A stretch of 64,000 nt of DNA from Chryseobacterium sp. G0201 (GTDB lineage: Bacteria; Bacteroidota; Bacteroidia; Flavobacteriales; Weeksellaceae), in contig NZ_CP033917.1 in NCBI RefSeq assembly GCF_003815655.1, positions 4,526,001-4,590,000 on the forward strand. Reading direction: 5' to 3'. Both the position numbers and the translations under genes were made by a program. This document shows, one piece after another, positions 54,828 to 64,000 of this stretch. Under the pieces are notes generated by a model, which ran no database searches, was not told where the DNA came from, and was given only the letters and a program-made list of their open reading frames with translations. Within the stretch, counting starts at the first letter, position 1. Each line of letters starts with the position of its first letter.

Positions 54828-56585
54828 TTAGAACGTAATCTTCACTCCTCCCAAAATCTGTGCGCCAAGAACTTTATATCCTTTGTACGTTTGATAATTT
54901 GAGTTAAGAAGATTGTTTCCGATTGCGAAAATACTGAAATTTTTATGAATTTTATACTCTGCGGAAAGATTTAAATCTGCATAACCACCAACTTTATCGT
55001 CGGTATTCTCTGTTGACTGATAGAGCGCTGGACTTCCAATTCCCTCAATAGCAAAAGAATTGGTCGTTCTATCACTTGCAAAAATCCCTTTGAAACCCAA
55101 CAATATTTTTTTGTCAAGCATGGTATATTTAGCGCCAATACTTGCATTCAGTAACGGGACATTGTAGATATTTTCGTAATTCTTAAGGTCAAATTTCGTA
55201 AACTTCACTTCCGCATCTAAAATTAAATTCTCCAATGGGAAATACTGCACGCTTCCTTTGATATCACTCACATTTCCGTCATCATAGATCGCAGAGAAAG
55301 TATTCGCATAATTATAAGCCGAACGGTTAAGCGTGTAAGTATCATCAAACAGACTATTCGCTTTAAAGAACATAATATCTCTCATTTTTCCATAACCTGC
55401 AGAGAAATCATATTTGAAAGTCTCATCAATATCACCTCTCAAACCAACATAGAAATGATATTTCGTCTCAGTCGGCTTTAAGTATTGATCAGATAAAATA
55501 AAAGGATTTTGCTGTAAAAGATCTGAATAAGTATTTAACTTCAAACCTCCGTCTACTCCACCATAAAACTTAAATTCTTTCGCAGCCGCAAACTGGAATT
55601 CAGCCTGTGGGAACCAATACGTTTTACTATTTTTCATCTGCTCAGCCATTAAAGCATTATTGTTTTTGGCATTCAAAAATGAAAAAGATGAACCTACCAT
55701 TAAATAAGAATCTCCTTTTCTAAAGGTAACTTTCGGAGTTAAACTTGTATTAAAAAAGTTGGATGAGTTTTTATCTCTGATGTCAAATTCCGACTTCACA
55801 GTTTCCAAACCAACTCCTAAATCTGCATTTAAAGCAATTCCTGAACTTCCGACCTCAACGCCGTGTTTAGACAAATTAGCCAAGATAGAAACCTGATTTT
55901 CCTGAGCCTCAAAATGATCTTTTAAGAAGGAAGATTTTACTCGTACATCATTTAAAATTTCGTTTGAATAAAAGTCATAATAACCGTTTACTTTAAACTG
56001 ATTAACTCTTTGATCCAAATCAACATCTCCGGGCTCTAAAGCGTAAATTCCGTAGTAATTGTTATTATTTAAGCCATATTCAGCGTTTAGGTTGAACTTC
56101 CCTTTTTCTCCGTAAGAATTTAAGAAAGCTCCGATCGTTGCAGCACTCTGCTTAGAATCCCAAGCATATTCTTTTTTCAACCCTAAGGTAGAAAGAAAAT
56201 GAGCATCTACTCCAACTTCTAGTTTATTTTCAAGAGTTTTTGAGATGTTCATATCACCCAAAATCTTACCATAATTACCCATTCCGAATTGGATATAATT
56301 ATTTTGAGCCGTTCCGTCAAACTTTGGCGTAACGTCTTGTCCCTGGATGGTTGAAGTTTTGAAGTCTGAAACCGCAGGAACGTCTGTAATTGTATATTTT
56401 ACAGGATTCTGAGATTTCTCTTCCGGTGGATAATTCTTAATTGTTTCCACAGAAGTTTTTTTCTTTTCGATCTTTTTTACTTCCGGTTCTCTTTTTTTAT
56501 TAAGAATCAGTTTTTCTTCTTTGATCTGGGAAAACGCAACCGACGACATCCCTAGAAATATGATTGGAAGAATATATTTCATCAT
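54828..56585 (-). CDS. TonB-receptor-like outer-membrane beta-barrel protein
   Basis: The 585-residue protein has a signal peptide (LPIIFLGMSSVAFSQ), a Lys/Glu-rich linker, then about 500 residues of beta-hairpins ending in GAQILGGVKITF with a terminal Phe, as in outer-membrane barrels. It resembles the barrel part of TonB-dependent receptors, without a recognisable plug or carboxypeptidase-like domain. It follows the large TPR gene by 69 bases. The pair may form an outer-membrane complex with a periplasmic TPR partner; this is inference. Confidence 0.78.
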   Translation of the reverse strand: MMKYILPIIFLGMSSVAFSQIKEEKLILNKKREPEVKKIEKKKTSVETIKNYPPEEKSQNPVKYTITDVPAVSDFKTSTIQGQDVTPKFDGTAQNNYIQFGMGNYGKILGDMNISKTLENKLEVGVDAHFLSTLGLKKEYAWDSKQSAATIGAFLNSYGEKGKFNLNAEYGLNNNNYYGIYALEPGDVDLDQRVNQFKVNGYYDFYSNEILNDVRVKSSFLKDHFEAQENQVSILANLSKHGVEVGSSGIALNADLGVGLETVKSEFDIRDKNSSNFFNTSLTPKVTFRKGDSYLMVGSSFSFLNAKNNNALMAEQMKNSKTYWFPQAEFQFAAAKEFKFYGGVDGGLKLNTYSDLLQQNPFILSDQYLKPTETKYHFYVGLRGDIDETFKYDFSAGYGKMRDIMFFKANSLFDDTYTLNRSAYNYANTFSAIYDDGNVSDIKGSVQYFPLENLILDAEVKFTKFDLKNYENIYNVPLLNASIGAKYTMLDKKILLGFKGIFASDRTTNSFAIEGIGSPALYQSTENTDDKVGGYADLNLSAEYKIHKNFSIFAIGNNLLNSNYQTYKGYKVLGAQILGGVKITF

Positions 56586-56654
56586 AATTTATCAATATTT
56601 AAAATGTAGCGTTCCTAAATCCTAAGCCTTAAATCATGCTACCTTTTTACTACT

Positions 56655-59618
56655 TTACTTTTTAATCTGTTTTTTAACCTCTTTTGCTTCAGCCACGATC
56701 TCAGGGAAATCTTTGTAATTAGAAATGATCTGATCACAAGTATAACTCGCCTGATAATTGTCTTTTAAGCCTACATAATTCTTCGCCATCAACACCAATG
56801 CTTTTGCACCCCAGTATTCCTCAGAAGAATAATTATTGGCCAATTTAAAGATCGTTTCGTTTGAAGATTTGAAAGCTTTTCCTTTATTTTGATAGAATGC
56901 TTTTGCATAAAGAGCTTCCGCCGCAACTTCCGTATTCGAAGACTTTTCAAGAGAAGTATAAGCCGTTTGGGCATCTTTATCTTTTCCTGAATTCATCAAA
57001 CTTCTCGCTTTAATCACTTTTGCAGTTTCAATAACGGCAGCTGAATTTTTATTGTTTGAAATCACTGCGTCCGCTAATTTTTCAGCCTGAGAGAAATTCT
57101 TTTCGTCTGCATACATCTTCATTAATTCTACATTCGCGTAGTTTTTAATGTTGACATCTGAAGAATTTTTAAGGTTCTCCAAATATTTTTTAGCATCCGC
57201 ATTGTTTCCTTGAGCAACATAAATCTGAGCTAAACGAGTCTGCGCATCATCCTGATAATCATTCTGAACATCTGCAACTTCCTGTAAAACTAAAAGTGCT
57301 TTTGTTGTATTTTTAGTTTGATAATAACTTTCTCCTAGCTCATATTTAGCCTGATAAAGTCCCTCTCCCGTTGGATTTTGCGTTAAATATTTCTCATAAT
57401 AAGAAATTGCATTTTTATAATCTTTCTTGGTGAAATACTGTTTTCCTGTAGACAGATTAATTTCATCGATCTCAGAAGCGTCAATATTTACTCCAATATT
57501 TTTAGCGAAACTTTCATATCCTGCAACATCTCCGTTTTTAGTGAAAATTGGTTTTGCAGCCTGAACGATTTTCTCTGCGTACGCTGTATTTTTATACTGA
57601 TCCCCAAGAGATTTTAATTCAGATAAAGCTTTATCATTTTGATTTTGATCGATATAATTCTGAGCTCTGTAAATTGATGCGTTGGCGATCAAATCTTTAT
57701 CAGAAGAAGTTTTAATCACTTTTCCGAAGAAGTCATTTGAGTTGGCAAAATCATCCTGAGCCGCATAAGCCGTTCCCATTTCGTACTGAGCATCATCGTA
57801 ATATTCAGAGCCCGGATATTTAGATAGAAGATTTTTTAAGTTGGTAATTTTCGCCTGTGTATCTCCTTTAAATCCTAAAGCCATTGCTTTTTGGAATAAA
57901 GTATAATCCGTTGCATCTTCATTTTTATCATAGATCGCGATCGCTTCATTCAGGTCATTATTGGCATAATGAATATCTGCTAAACGAAGTTCTGCATCAT
58001 TTTTAAACTCAGGTTTCGGATTGGTTAAATATTGCTTAAAATAAGTTTCAGCCTGATCGAATTTTTTAGATTTAAAATAAGCATAGCCCAAATCGTAAGG
58101 CAATTGCTGTTTTTCAGGGAAAGTTTCGGTAAGTAATTTTTCGTAACGAACGATCGCAGACGGATAATTTCCTTTCTGATAATAAACTTGACCCAACCAA
58201 TATAAAGCTCTGTTATTAAATTCTTTATTAATATTAAAGCCTAAACTTCTCAAGAAATATTTCTCAGCTTCATCATAATTCCCTTTGTTGAATTCTTCCG
58301 TTCCCAACAAATAAGAAACTTCCTGATCAACCTTATCGATATCAGGAGACGAAGTTTGAAGCTTGTCGATAGCAATCAGCGTTTCTTTGAAATTCCCTGA
58401 ATACAAATATGATTTCACTAAAAGTGATCTCATTTCAGAAGCATTCGCAGCATTTTGGTTTTCATTGATATAACTTTGAATAACTGCAGACGGACTTTCA
58501 AACGGGTTCCCAATATCGTAGCTTAACTTTGCGTATTGTTCATGAGCCAGTTTTTTAACCTTCGGGTCATAATTCATCTGATAAGACGAACGGAACGCCG
58601 AAAGTGCCTCCTGCTTTTTATCAACCGCCAAATAAGCATTTCCAAGCTGATAGTAAGCATTTTGAGCCAAAGCGGAATTGCTGTTTAACAATTGGTTATA
58701 ATAAGAAACCGCTTCATCATATTTTTTAAGCTGAGCCGCTACAAATCCCATCTCATAAAGATCATTTTCAGATGGATTTTGCTGAACACTCAGGTAATCT
58801 TTTAAGTGAGGATAAGCAGAAGTATAATCATTTTTCATGAAATAACTTTCACCAATAATCTTATGAACTTCAGCTTTATAAGCAGCGGAAATATCTTCGT
58901 TTAATAAAACATTTCCTTCTGAAATCGCTTTATCATAATCCTTGTCATTATAGTACATCTGTACATAATAAGGACGAACCAGCTTCGAATATTTCGGCTG
59001 ATCTTTCACAGAATCAAAGTATTGGAAAGCCTTATCATTCTGTCTGTTAGAATAATACAAATGTCCCAACATATAAGCAATATCGCCTTTTTGAGACTCA
59101 TCGGCAGTTTTGTACGCTTCTTCCAATGCATCAGTTGCACCTTTAGAATCGCCCATCATGAATTTAGCATAACCTAATTTCAAAATGTACTGCGTATTCT
59201 CTTCTTTTGAAAGCTGATATTGGTTAACCTTTTTCAAAGTTTCCAACGCTTTAGGAAAATCTTTTTTAGCCAGATAATAATCCGCCAAAGGAAGATTCGC
59301 CTGAGCAAAATATGCAGAGTTCGGATATTCTTTCATAAAGGCAGTTAAGCCCTCTTCAGCATGATTTTTCTGAAGAATAACTCCAATTACGTTATCAAAA
59401 AACTGTGCTGCTTCTTTTCTTGACCTCGACAAATTTTGGTTATAAAAATATTGTCTTGCGTATTCGTACTGAGAAGCATTATATATTTTGGTCTGATAAA
59501 GATTTTCGGCTAAACTGAACCTGTAATTATCTTGCTGGGTAAAGTATTGAGACTGCTGTCCCTCGGAAATTCCGAAATAAAATACAGCAGCTGCTAAAAG
59601 TATTTTTTTTGATTTCAT
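56655..59618 (-). CDS. large periplasmic tetratricopeptide-repeat protein
   Basis: The 987-residue protein starts with a signal peptide (ILLAAAVFYFGISEGQ) and consists almost entirely of TPR units, for example AYYQLGNAYLAVDKKQEALSAFRSSYQ, ALYWLGQVYYQKGNYPSAIVRYEKLL and AKYELGESYYQTKNTTKALLVLQEV. It has no enzymatic domain and should act as a protein-binding scaffold in the periplasm. It is the first gene of the operon with the outer-membrane barrel, and divergent from the permease gene. Confidence 0.9.
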   Translation of the reverse strand: MKSKKILLAAAVFYFGISEGQQSQYFTQQDNYRFSLAENLYQTKIYNASQYEYARQYFYNQNLSRSRKEAAQFFDNVIGVILQKNHAEEGLTAFMKEYPNSAYFAQANLPLADYYLAKKDFPKALETLKKVNQYQLSKEENTQYILKLGYAKFMMGDSKGATDALEEAYKTADESQKGDIAYMLGHLYYSNRQNDKAFQYFDSVKDQPKYSKLVRPYYVQMYYNDKDYDKAISEGNVLLNEDISAAYKAEVHKIIGESYFMKNDYTSAYPHLKDYLSVQQNPSENDLYEMGFVAAQLKKYDEAVSYYNQLLNSNSALAQNAYYQLGNAYLAVDKKQEALSAFRSSYQMNYDPKVKKLAHEQYAKLSYDIGNPFESPSAVIQSYINENQNAANASEMRSLLVKSYLYSGNFKETLIAIDKLQTSSPDIDKVDQEVSYLLGTEEFNKGNYDEAEKYFLRSLGFNINKEFNNRALYWLGQVYYQKGNYPSAIVRYEKLLTETFPEKQQLPYDLGYAYFKSKKFDQAETYFKQYLTNPKPEFKNDAELRLADIHYANNDLNEAIAIYDKNEDATDYTLFQKAMALGFKGDTQAKITNLKNLLSKYPGSEYYDDAQYEMGTAYAAQDDFANSNDFFGKVIKTSSDKDLIANASIYRAQNYIDQNQNDKALSELKSLGDQYKNTAYAEKIVQAAKPIFTKNGDVAGYESFAKNIGVNIDASEIDEINLSTGKQYFTKKDYKNAISYYEKYLTQNPTGEGLYQAKYELGESYYQTKNTTKALLVLQEVADVQNDYQDDAQTRLAQIYVAQGNNADAKKYLENLKNSSDVNIKNYANVELMKMYADEKNFSQAEKLADAVISNNKNSAAVIETAKVIKARSLMNSGKDKDAQTAYTSLEKSSNTEVAAEALYAKAFYQNKGKAFKSSNETIFKLANNYSSEEYWGAKALVLMAKNYVGLKDNYQASYTCDQIISNYKDFPEIVAEAKEVKKQIKK

Positions 59619-59834
59619 TTAATATCAAATTTTAAAATGGGTAAGCCATGAAATATGGGCTAAGTATTTTAAATTTTAGGCAGATTTTATCCACAATTCA
59701 TCAACGAAAATATTGAAAAGATATTGTATAAACAAGCCTTTTAACATATTGTTAATAACCAGAATCTTTTTTAATACTTATTAACTTTCCCATAAGAAAT
59801 ATTAAGAAAATCTTAATTATTTCACAGAAATAAT

Positions 59835-59842
59835 TACATTTG
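59835..59842 (+). promoter_or_regulatory. -7 box of the permease gene
   Basis: TACATTTG is a full TAnnTTTG match 27 bases before the ATG at 59870. No TTG -33 element is visible at the usual distance. It rules out the longer reading frame from 59840. Confidence 0.55.
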
Positions 59843-59869
59843 TTTTTTTCAAATCAAATATTGACATTG

Positions 59870-61540
59870 ATGAATCAACTTTTTAGAAGGAAAAACTATT
59901 CAGAGACAGATACTTCCACGAATCTTTTGAGAGTTTTGGGTGTTTGGGATATCGTTTTTTTTGGTATTGCAGCAATTATCGGAGCGGGCAGCTTCAGCAG
60001 TTTGGGAGAAGCTGTATTCAGAGGAGGTCCCGGCGTTATTTTGTTATATTTGATTTGCGGTTTTGCCTGTGGATTTACGGCTCTTTGCTACGCAGAATTT
60101 GCAAGTAGAATTCCGACCGCAGGATCGGCTTACACCTATGCTTATGCAAGTTTTGGAGAATTGATCGCCTGGATTATTGGTTGGGCCTTGATCATGGAAT
60201 ATTCTTTCGGAAATATCTATGTTGCCTTTTCATGGTCGGATTACTTTACAAGCTTTCTCGAGCGACTAGGAATGCATATTCCCGATTATTTAACCTGCAG
60301 TTATACAGAAGCCAAAAAAGCTTTCATGAACGGTTCTGAAAATAAGGAACTGCTCAATGCCTGGAAATCAGCTCCTTTGTTGGGAAGTTTAAAATTTATT
60401 GTTGATGTTCCGGCTTTGGTTATCAACGGGTTAATCACTTGGTTATGTTACGTTGGGGTTAAAGAAAGTAAGAACTTTAATAACTCTTTGGTTATTCTAA
60501 AATTAGCCGTAATTGTTCTGGTAATTTTAGTTGGTTTTGCTTATATCAATACTGAAAATTGGACGCCAGTTAACCCAGAAACTCAGGTTGCTTCCTTCAT
60601 GCCAAACGGCTTTGCAGGGGTTATGAGTGCGGTTTCCGGAGTTTTCTTTGCTTATATTGGTTTTGATGCGTTAAGCGTACTTTCAGAAGAAACAAAAGAT
60701 CCTCAGAAAACATTACCAAAAGGAATGATCATTTCATTGGTTCTTTGTACGGTAATTTATATTGCGTTAACTTTAGTTTTAACCGGAATGGTTGATTACA
60801 GAAAATTCGACGGTATCGGAGATCCACTTTCTTTCATATTTGAAAAATCGAATGCCAATGTTGCATGGATGGAACTTACCGTTTCATTTGTCGCTATCGT
60901 TGCAATTACCACAGTATTGTTGGTTTTCCAAATGGGACAGCCGAGAATCTGGTACGCAATGAGCCGTGACGGTTTGATGCCTGAAAAATTTAAAACAGTA
61001 CATCCAAAATATAAAACGCCTTCGTTCGCTACCGTTGTTACAGGTATTGCAGTGGGTGTTCCTATCCTATTTACAGATAAAACTTTTATTCTTGATTTTA
61101 CAAGTATTGGGACAATTTTCGCGTTTGTTTTGGTTTGTGCAGGGGTTTTAATGCTTCCTGCTAAAGAAAAGATCAAAGGTAGATTTCACCTTCCTTATAT
61201 TAATGGGAAGATCATATTTCCTGTTATTTTTATTGGCGGATTAGTTGGATTTTACTTCTGGCAACCTGAATTTTTCAATTCATTGACCGATTTTAGTAAT
61301 CCAAAAGACAGCGAGTTCAGGGCTTCTATTTTGGTATTTATTGGGATTAATTTAATTCTATGTGTTTTCACTTTTATTAAAAATTTCTCTTTAATTCCTT
61401 TAATTGGATTAAGTTCTTGCTTATATCTTTTAACCGGAATGAGCCATGAAAACTGGTTCTGGTTCGGATTGTGGTTCGCTTTAGGTTTGGTTATCTATTT
61501 CTGCTATGGCTACAGACACAGTAAACTGAGGAAAGCTTAA
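59870..61540 (+). CDS. APC-family amino-acid permease
   Basis: A start at 59870 gives 556 residues with about 12-14 membrane helices. TM1 has IAAIIGAGSFSSLGEAVF (unwound substrate helix), followed by GPGVILLYLICGFACGFTALCYAEFASRIPTAGSAYTYAYASFGE, the CAT-type permease signature. Later are SEETKDPQKTLPKGMI and GQPRIWYAMSRDGLMPEKF. Cationic amino-acid transport is the closest guess. Ends at a strong terminator. Confidence 0.92.
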   Translation: MNQLFRRKNYSETDTSTNLLRVLGVWDIVFFGIAAIIGAGSFSSLGEAVFRGGPGVILLYLICGFACGFTALCYAEFASRIPTAGSAYTYAYASFGELIAWIIGWALIMEYSFGNIYVAFSWSDYFTSFLERLGMHIPDYLTCSYTEAKKAFMNGSENKELLNAWKSAPLLGSLKFIVDVPALVINGLITWLCYVGVKESKNFNNSLVILKLAVIVLVILVGFAYINTENWTPVNPETQVASFMPNGFAGVMSAVSGVFFAYIGFDALSVLSEETKDPQKTLPKGMIISLVLCTVIYIALTLVLTGMVDYRKFDGIGDPLSFIFEKSNANVAWMELTVSFVAIVAITTVLLVFQMGQPRIWYAMSRDGLMPEKFKTVHPKYKTPSFATVVTGIAVGVPILFTDKTFILDFTSIGTIFAFVLVCAGVLMLPAKEKIKGRFHLPYINGKIIFPVIFIGGLVGFYFWQPEFFNSLTDFSNPKDSEFRASILVFIGINLILCVFTFIKNFSLIPLIGLSSCLYLLTGMSHENWFWFGLWFALGLVIYFCYGYRHSKLRKA

Positions 61541-61569
61541 TTTAAAAAAAGGTTAGAATTAAAATATAA

Positions 61570-61607
61570 AAAAAGGCAAAATTGTGAGATCGCAATTTTG
61601 CCTTTTT
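61570..61607. terminator. terminator after the permease gene
   Basis: AAAAAGGCAAAATTG (61570-61584) pairs with its complement at 61593-61607 around an 8-base loop, followed by a T-rich run. 29 bases after the permease stop. Confidence 0.92.
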
Positions 61608-61678
61608 ATTTTTAGTGATCTGCTTAAAAAATTGGCGAACTTATTGCTTTATATACCTTGAACTTAAACTATAACGCC

Positions 61679-62017
61679 ATGTCTGAAAGAATAAAAACAT
61701 TCAAAGAATTCTACCAATTCTACCTTACCGAACATAGTAGAACAGGAACCAGAGTTTTTCATTTTATAGGAACAATACTCGTATTTTTCGTAATCGGGTA
61801 TGTGATTGTTTCCGGAAAAGAAAGGTTTTTATGGTACGTTCCCATTTTTGGTTATGGTTTTGCATGGTTAAGCCACGCTTTAATCGAAAAAAATAAACCT
61901 GCAACTTTTAAATATCCGCTGTGGTCATTGATTTCGGATTTCAAATTGTTTTTCGACTTATTGATCGGAAAGCAAAGCTTTATTGGAGTTAGCAGACCTA
62001 AACAGCCTTGGGAATAG
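61679..62017 (+). CDS. Mpo1-like (DUF962) membrane protein
   Basis: A start at 61679 gives 112 residues: SERIKTFKEFYQFYLTEHSRTGTRVFHFIGTILVF, then GYGFAWLSHALIEKNKPATFKYPLWSLISDFKLF. The two conserved His (HFIGT, SHALIEKNKPATF) match the DUF962 family, whose yeast member Mpo1 is an iron-dependent dioxygenase of 2-hydroxy fatty acids. Two membrane helices. The bacterial role is not established. Confidence 0.88.
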   Translation: MSERIKTFKEFYQFYLTEHSRTGTRVFHFIGTILVFFVIGYVIVSGKERFLWYVPIFGYGFAWLSHALIEKNKPATFKYPLWSLISDFKLFFDLLIGKQSFIGVSRPKQPWE

Positions 62018-62222
62018 TTTTTTATCCCAATAAAATTGAAGAAATTTTGGTTAAATTATTAATCATAAATATAATCGTTTAGATCCTTCCAGGATGACAA
62101 AGTGAGTGTTTAATTTTCACTTAAAAAACGATAGCCTGCAATTTCTGTAGGAATCTAAAGTTTGCTTACATAATTATAAACATAAAAAGTTTCGGCGGAT
62201 TTGCTTTGCAAACCCGCCAAAA

Positions 62223-62252
62223 CTTCTAACTTCTAACTTTTAACTTTTAACG
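62223..62252. repeat. short tandem repeat downstream of the transglutaminase gene
   Basis: Four near-identical 8-base units of the form AACTTCTA / AACTTTTA lie in a row just after the stop at 62258. The spacer 62018-62257 holds no gene. Confidence 0.6.
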
Positions 62253-62257
62253 TCAAT

Positions 62258-64000
62258 TTATTTAAACTTCTTTTTAAAGCTAAATTTAAGCATATTCATT
62301 AACCCCGGCTCAATAATATCGATTCCCAATCCGAAATTACTGTCAGCCACCGTATGATGATCTGTCCTGAATTTTTCAAAATCGTTCTGCGGAATTTCAA
62401 GATTAACCAAAGGTCTGTATTCGATATTAACTGTTGCACCGTTTTTAGTTACTTTTTTACGGCTCGTAAAATCAAAATATGGATTATTGATCGTACTTTC
62501 CTGAACAGTATATTTTTCTTCAGTATCTATTTTTTGGTCTGTGTAAAGACTTATTTCATACTTTTCACTGTCGAAATTATGCCAGAAAGGAAGGTCTTTA
62601 TGCATAAAATCTCTTGCGCTTGCCTTCACAACATTACGATCAAAATACATCAAAAAACGATTCTTTTGTGGATCAACATAATATGGATTTTCAATAGTAG
62701 CTTGATAGTGAATTTTAAACTCATTCAACTTTTTATCATCACTTACAATGTCTATTGAAGCATCTTTGAACACATTTCTAAGGTCGGTTCCGTTTCTGTC
62801 GCCGGAGTAATTTAAGCTGTAAAACAGGAAATTATTCCAGCTGTCAACAGCCTCTCTTTTATTGGTATTTTTAAAATAACGTCTCATCGCATTGGCGCGA
62901 TTTCCTTTGTAAGTGGTGGTTAATTTCAATATACCTGTTGTATTTTTAGCATTAAATTCAACCTTTTCATCAACACAATAATAAGGATATTTGTAAGCTT
63001 TTCTTGTGCTCAAATTTTGATTAGGTTTTGCTTCAAGATAGTGCATAAAATAGATGAACCCTCTATTTTCAATCAACCCAAATTCATCACGAATTGTTGC
63101 ATCCACAAAATATTCTTCTCCTTTATAATTAATTTTTACCACAACATGATTGAACGAAAGCAATGACGGAAGATAATATTTAATGTAATAATCCGTATGA
63201 AAATTCACCAAAACAACAGAAGAATCAACACCAATATAATCCAGAATAACTTTTAGTAAAACACATTTCGCCTTACAGTCTCCCTGCTTATTTTCAAAGG
63301 TCACAGAAGGCTCCTGAGGTTTGTGCCCATTCATTTCATCTGCGTTAAAGATGTAGTAAATATTGTTCTGAACATATTCAATCGCAAACTGAAGCTTTTC
63401 ATCCTGATCAGCGATTGCATCCAGTTTTTCAACCAAATTCGGAGCAAAATCTTTTAAAGAAGATTTATTAAAAATATCTTCATAAATCGGAGCAAAATAA
63501 TTAGAAAGTTCCGTCCAATTTTTATCTGTTGCAAAATCTACAAAAGGAAAAATTTCTCTGCCTGCGTCAACAGGATTGATATAATTCTCTTCTTCAATGA
63601 TAAATTTTTCTCCTTTCTTTAAATAATTAATTTCAGGTTGTAAAACGTCACCTTTTTCATCTCTGAAAAACGTTTTTTTGTAGGCTATCTGCTCATCTCT
63701 ATCATTAATGAAAGTGAATTTAAAATTTCCGTAAGCCCAATAATTGTCAGGACTTACCCAAACATATTTTGAGAAGTCTTTTCTTAAAAAATCACGATCT
63801 GTAAAGGGTTTTATACGAGAATCTTCCAGAATTAAAACATCGTACAATCTTAAATCTTTAATGGTAATATTGATCTTCTTATTACTGCTCAGAACTCCTC
63901 CACTGCTTTGATTTTCACTGTCCAGCACTTTAATTTTAGTATCAGGAATTTTATCTATCAAAACACCTTCTCTCAAAATACTGATTCGGTGAATATGATA
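62258..64000 (-). CDS. DUF3857/transglutaminase-domain protein, 5' part outside the window
   Basis: The frame is open to the right edge (YHIHRISIL before base 63976), so the start lies outside. The visible 580 residues hold the end of a DUF3857 domain and a transglutaminase-like core with catalytic Cys in KQGDCKAKCVLLKVILDYIG, His in SFNHVVVKI and Asp in VDATIRDEFG, then a beta-rich C-terminal part. Such proteins in Bacteroidota are usually periplasmic or surface-exposed; substrate unknown. Confidence 0.85.
   Translation of the reverse strand, partial: YHIHRISILREGVLIDKIPDTKIKVLDSENQSSGGVLSSNKKINITIKDLRLYDVLILEDSRIKPFTDRDFLRKDFSKYVWVSPDNYWAYGNFKFTFINDRDEQIAYKKTFFRDEKGDVLQPEINYLKKGEKFIIEEENYINPVDAGREIFPFVDFATDKNWTELSNYFAPIYEDIFNKSSLKDFAPNLVEKLDAIADQDEKLQFAIEYVQNNIYYIFNADEMNGHKPQEPSVTFENKQGDCKAKCVLLKVILDYIGVDSSVVLVNFHTDYYIKYYLPSLLSFNHVVVKINYKGEEYFVDATIRDEFGLIENRGFIYFMHYLEAKPNQNLSTRKAYKYPYYCVDEKVEFNAKNTTGILKLTTTYKGNRANAMRRYFKNTNKREAVDSWNNFLFYSLNYSGDRNGTDLRNVFKDASIDIVSDDKKLNEFKIHYQATIENPYYVDPQKNRFLMYFDRNVVKASARDFMHKDLPFWHNFDSEKYEISLYTDQKIDTEEKYTVQESTINNPYFDFTSRKKVTKNGATVNIEYRPLVNLEIPQNDFEKFRTDHHTVADSNFGLGIDIIEPGLMNMLKFSFKKKFK

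Noticed and set aside
1..64000. CRISPR array or insertion sequence
   Set aside because: No regularly spaced direct repeats of CRISPR size, no transposase ORF and no IS-type terminal repeats were found.

Overview
The window reads as a chromosomal segment of a flavobacterium close to Chryseobacterium (Weeksellaceae, Bacteroidota). The support is low G+C, A-rich leaders without clear Shine-Dalgarno sites, Bacteroidota-type promoter boxes (TTG ... TAnnTTTG), LytTR/LytS signalling, and best-recognised families typical of that group. Genus assignment is inference from protein character; no search was run.

Layout. 1-4.9 kb: a minus-strand operon of a 1326-residue uncharacterised protein, a small nucleotidyltransferase-like protein and an unknown gene that runs off the left edge. 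5.6-12.9 kb: a very AT-rich class I lanthipeptide locus. It holds a precursor peptide, a secreted HExxH metallopeptidase, a LanC-like protein that has lost its zinc ligands and a full-length LanB on the minus strand, with a canonical LanC divergently on the plus strand and the remnant of an S9 peptidase at the edge. No exporter is present. 13.5-22.9 kb: a LytS/LytTR two-component system, a divergent gene pair (unknown protein plus outer-membrane barrel) and a tolC-MFP-RND efflux operon. All three promoters carry the same direct-repeat operator at identical spacing, so this looks like one self-contained regulon.

23.3-30 kb: a GH95 fucosidase gene with an in-frame stop, a frameshifted SDR, an AraC regulator, and a small cluster (NTF2-like protein, LigB-type dioxygenase, esterase). 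30-52.4 kb: a dense, mostly minus-strand set of oxidoreductases, SDRs, NTF2-like proteins, alpha/beta hydrolases, PPC-domain proteins and regulators (AraC, Crp/Fnr), with panB and an NDH-2. Three transcription units here share a palindrome, CTTAAACTAGTTTAAG or close variants, exactly 45 bp upstream of a -7 box. One of these units leads into the ergothioneine genes egtD and egtB, followed by a chimeric ORF that joins the start of an ABC ATPase to the end of a PatB/MalY-type C-S lyase.

52.5-54.8 kb: remnant of an integrated element, with a frameshifted large serine recombinase whose reading frame runs into a tRNA-Arg. 54.8-64 kb: core genes for an outer-membrane barrel, a large TPR protein, an APC permease, an Mpo1-like (DUF962) protein and a DUF3857/transglutaminase protein that runs off the right edge.

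Four genes (GH95, SDR, AraC, recombinase) are broken by a single stop or single-base shift, three of them at short A runs. This may be real decay or residual sequencing error; the sequence alone cannot decide.
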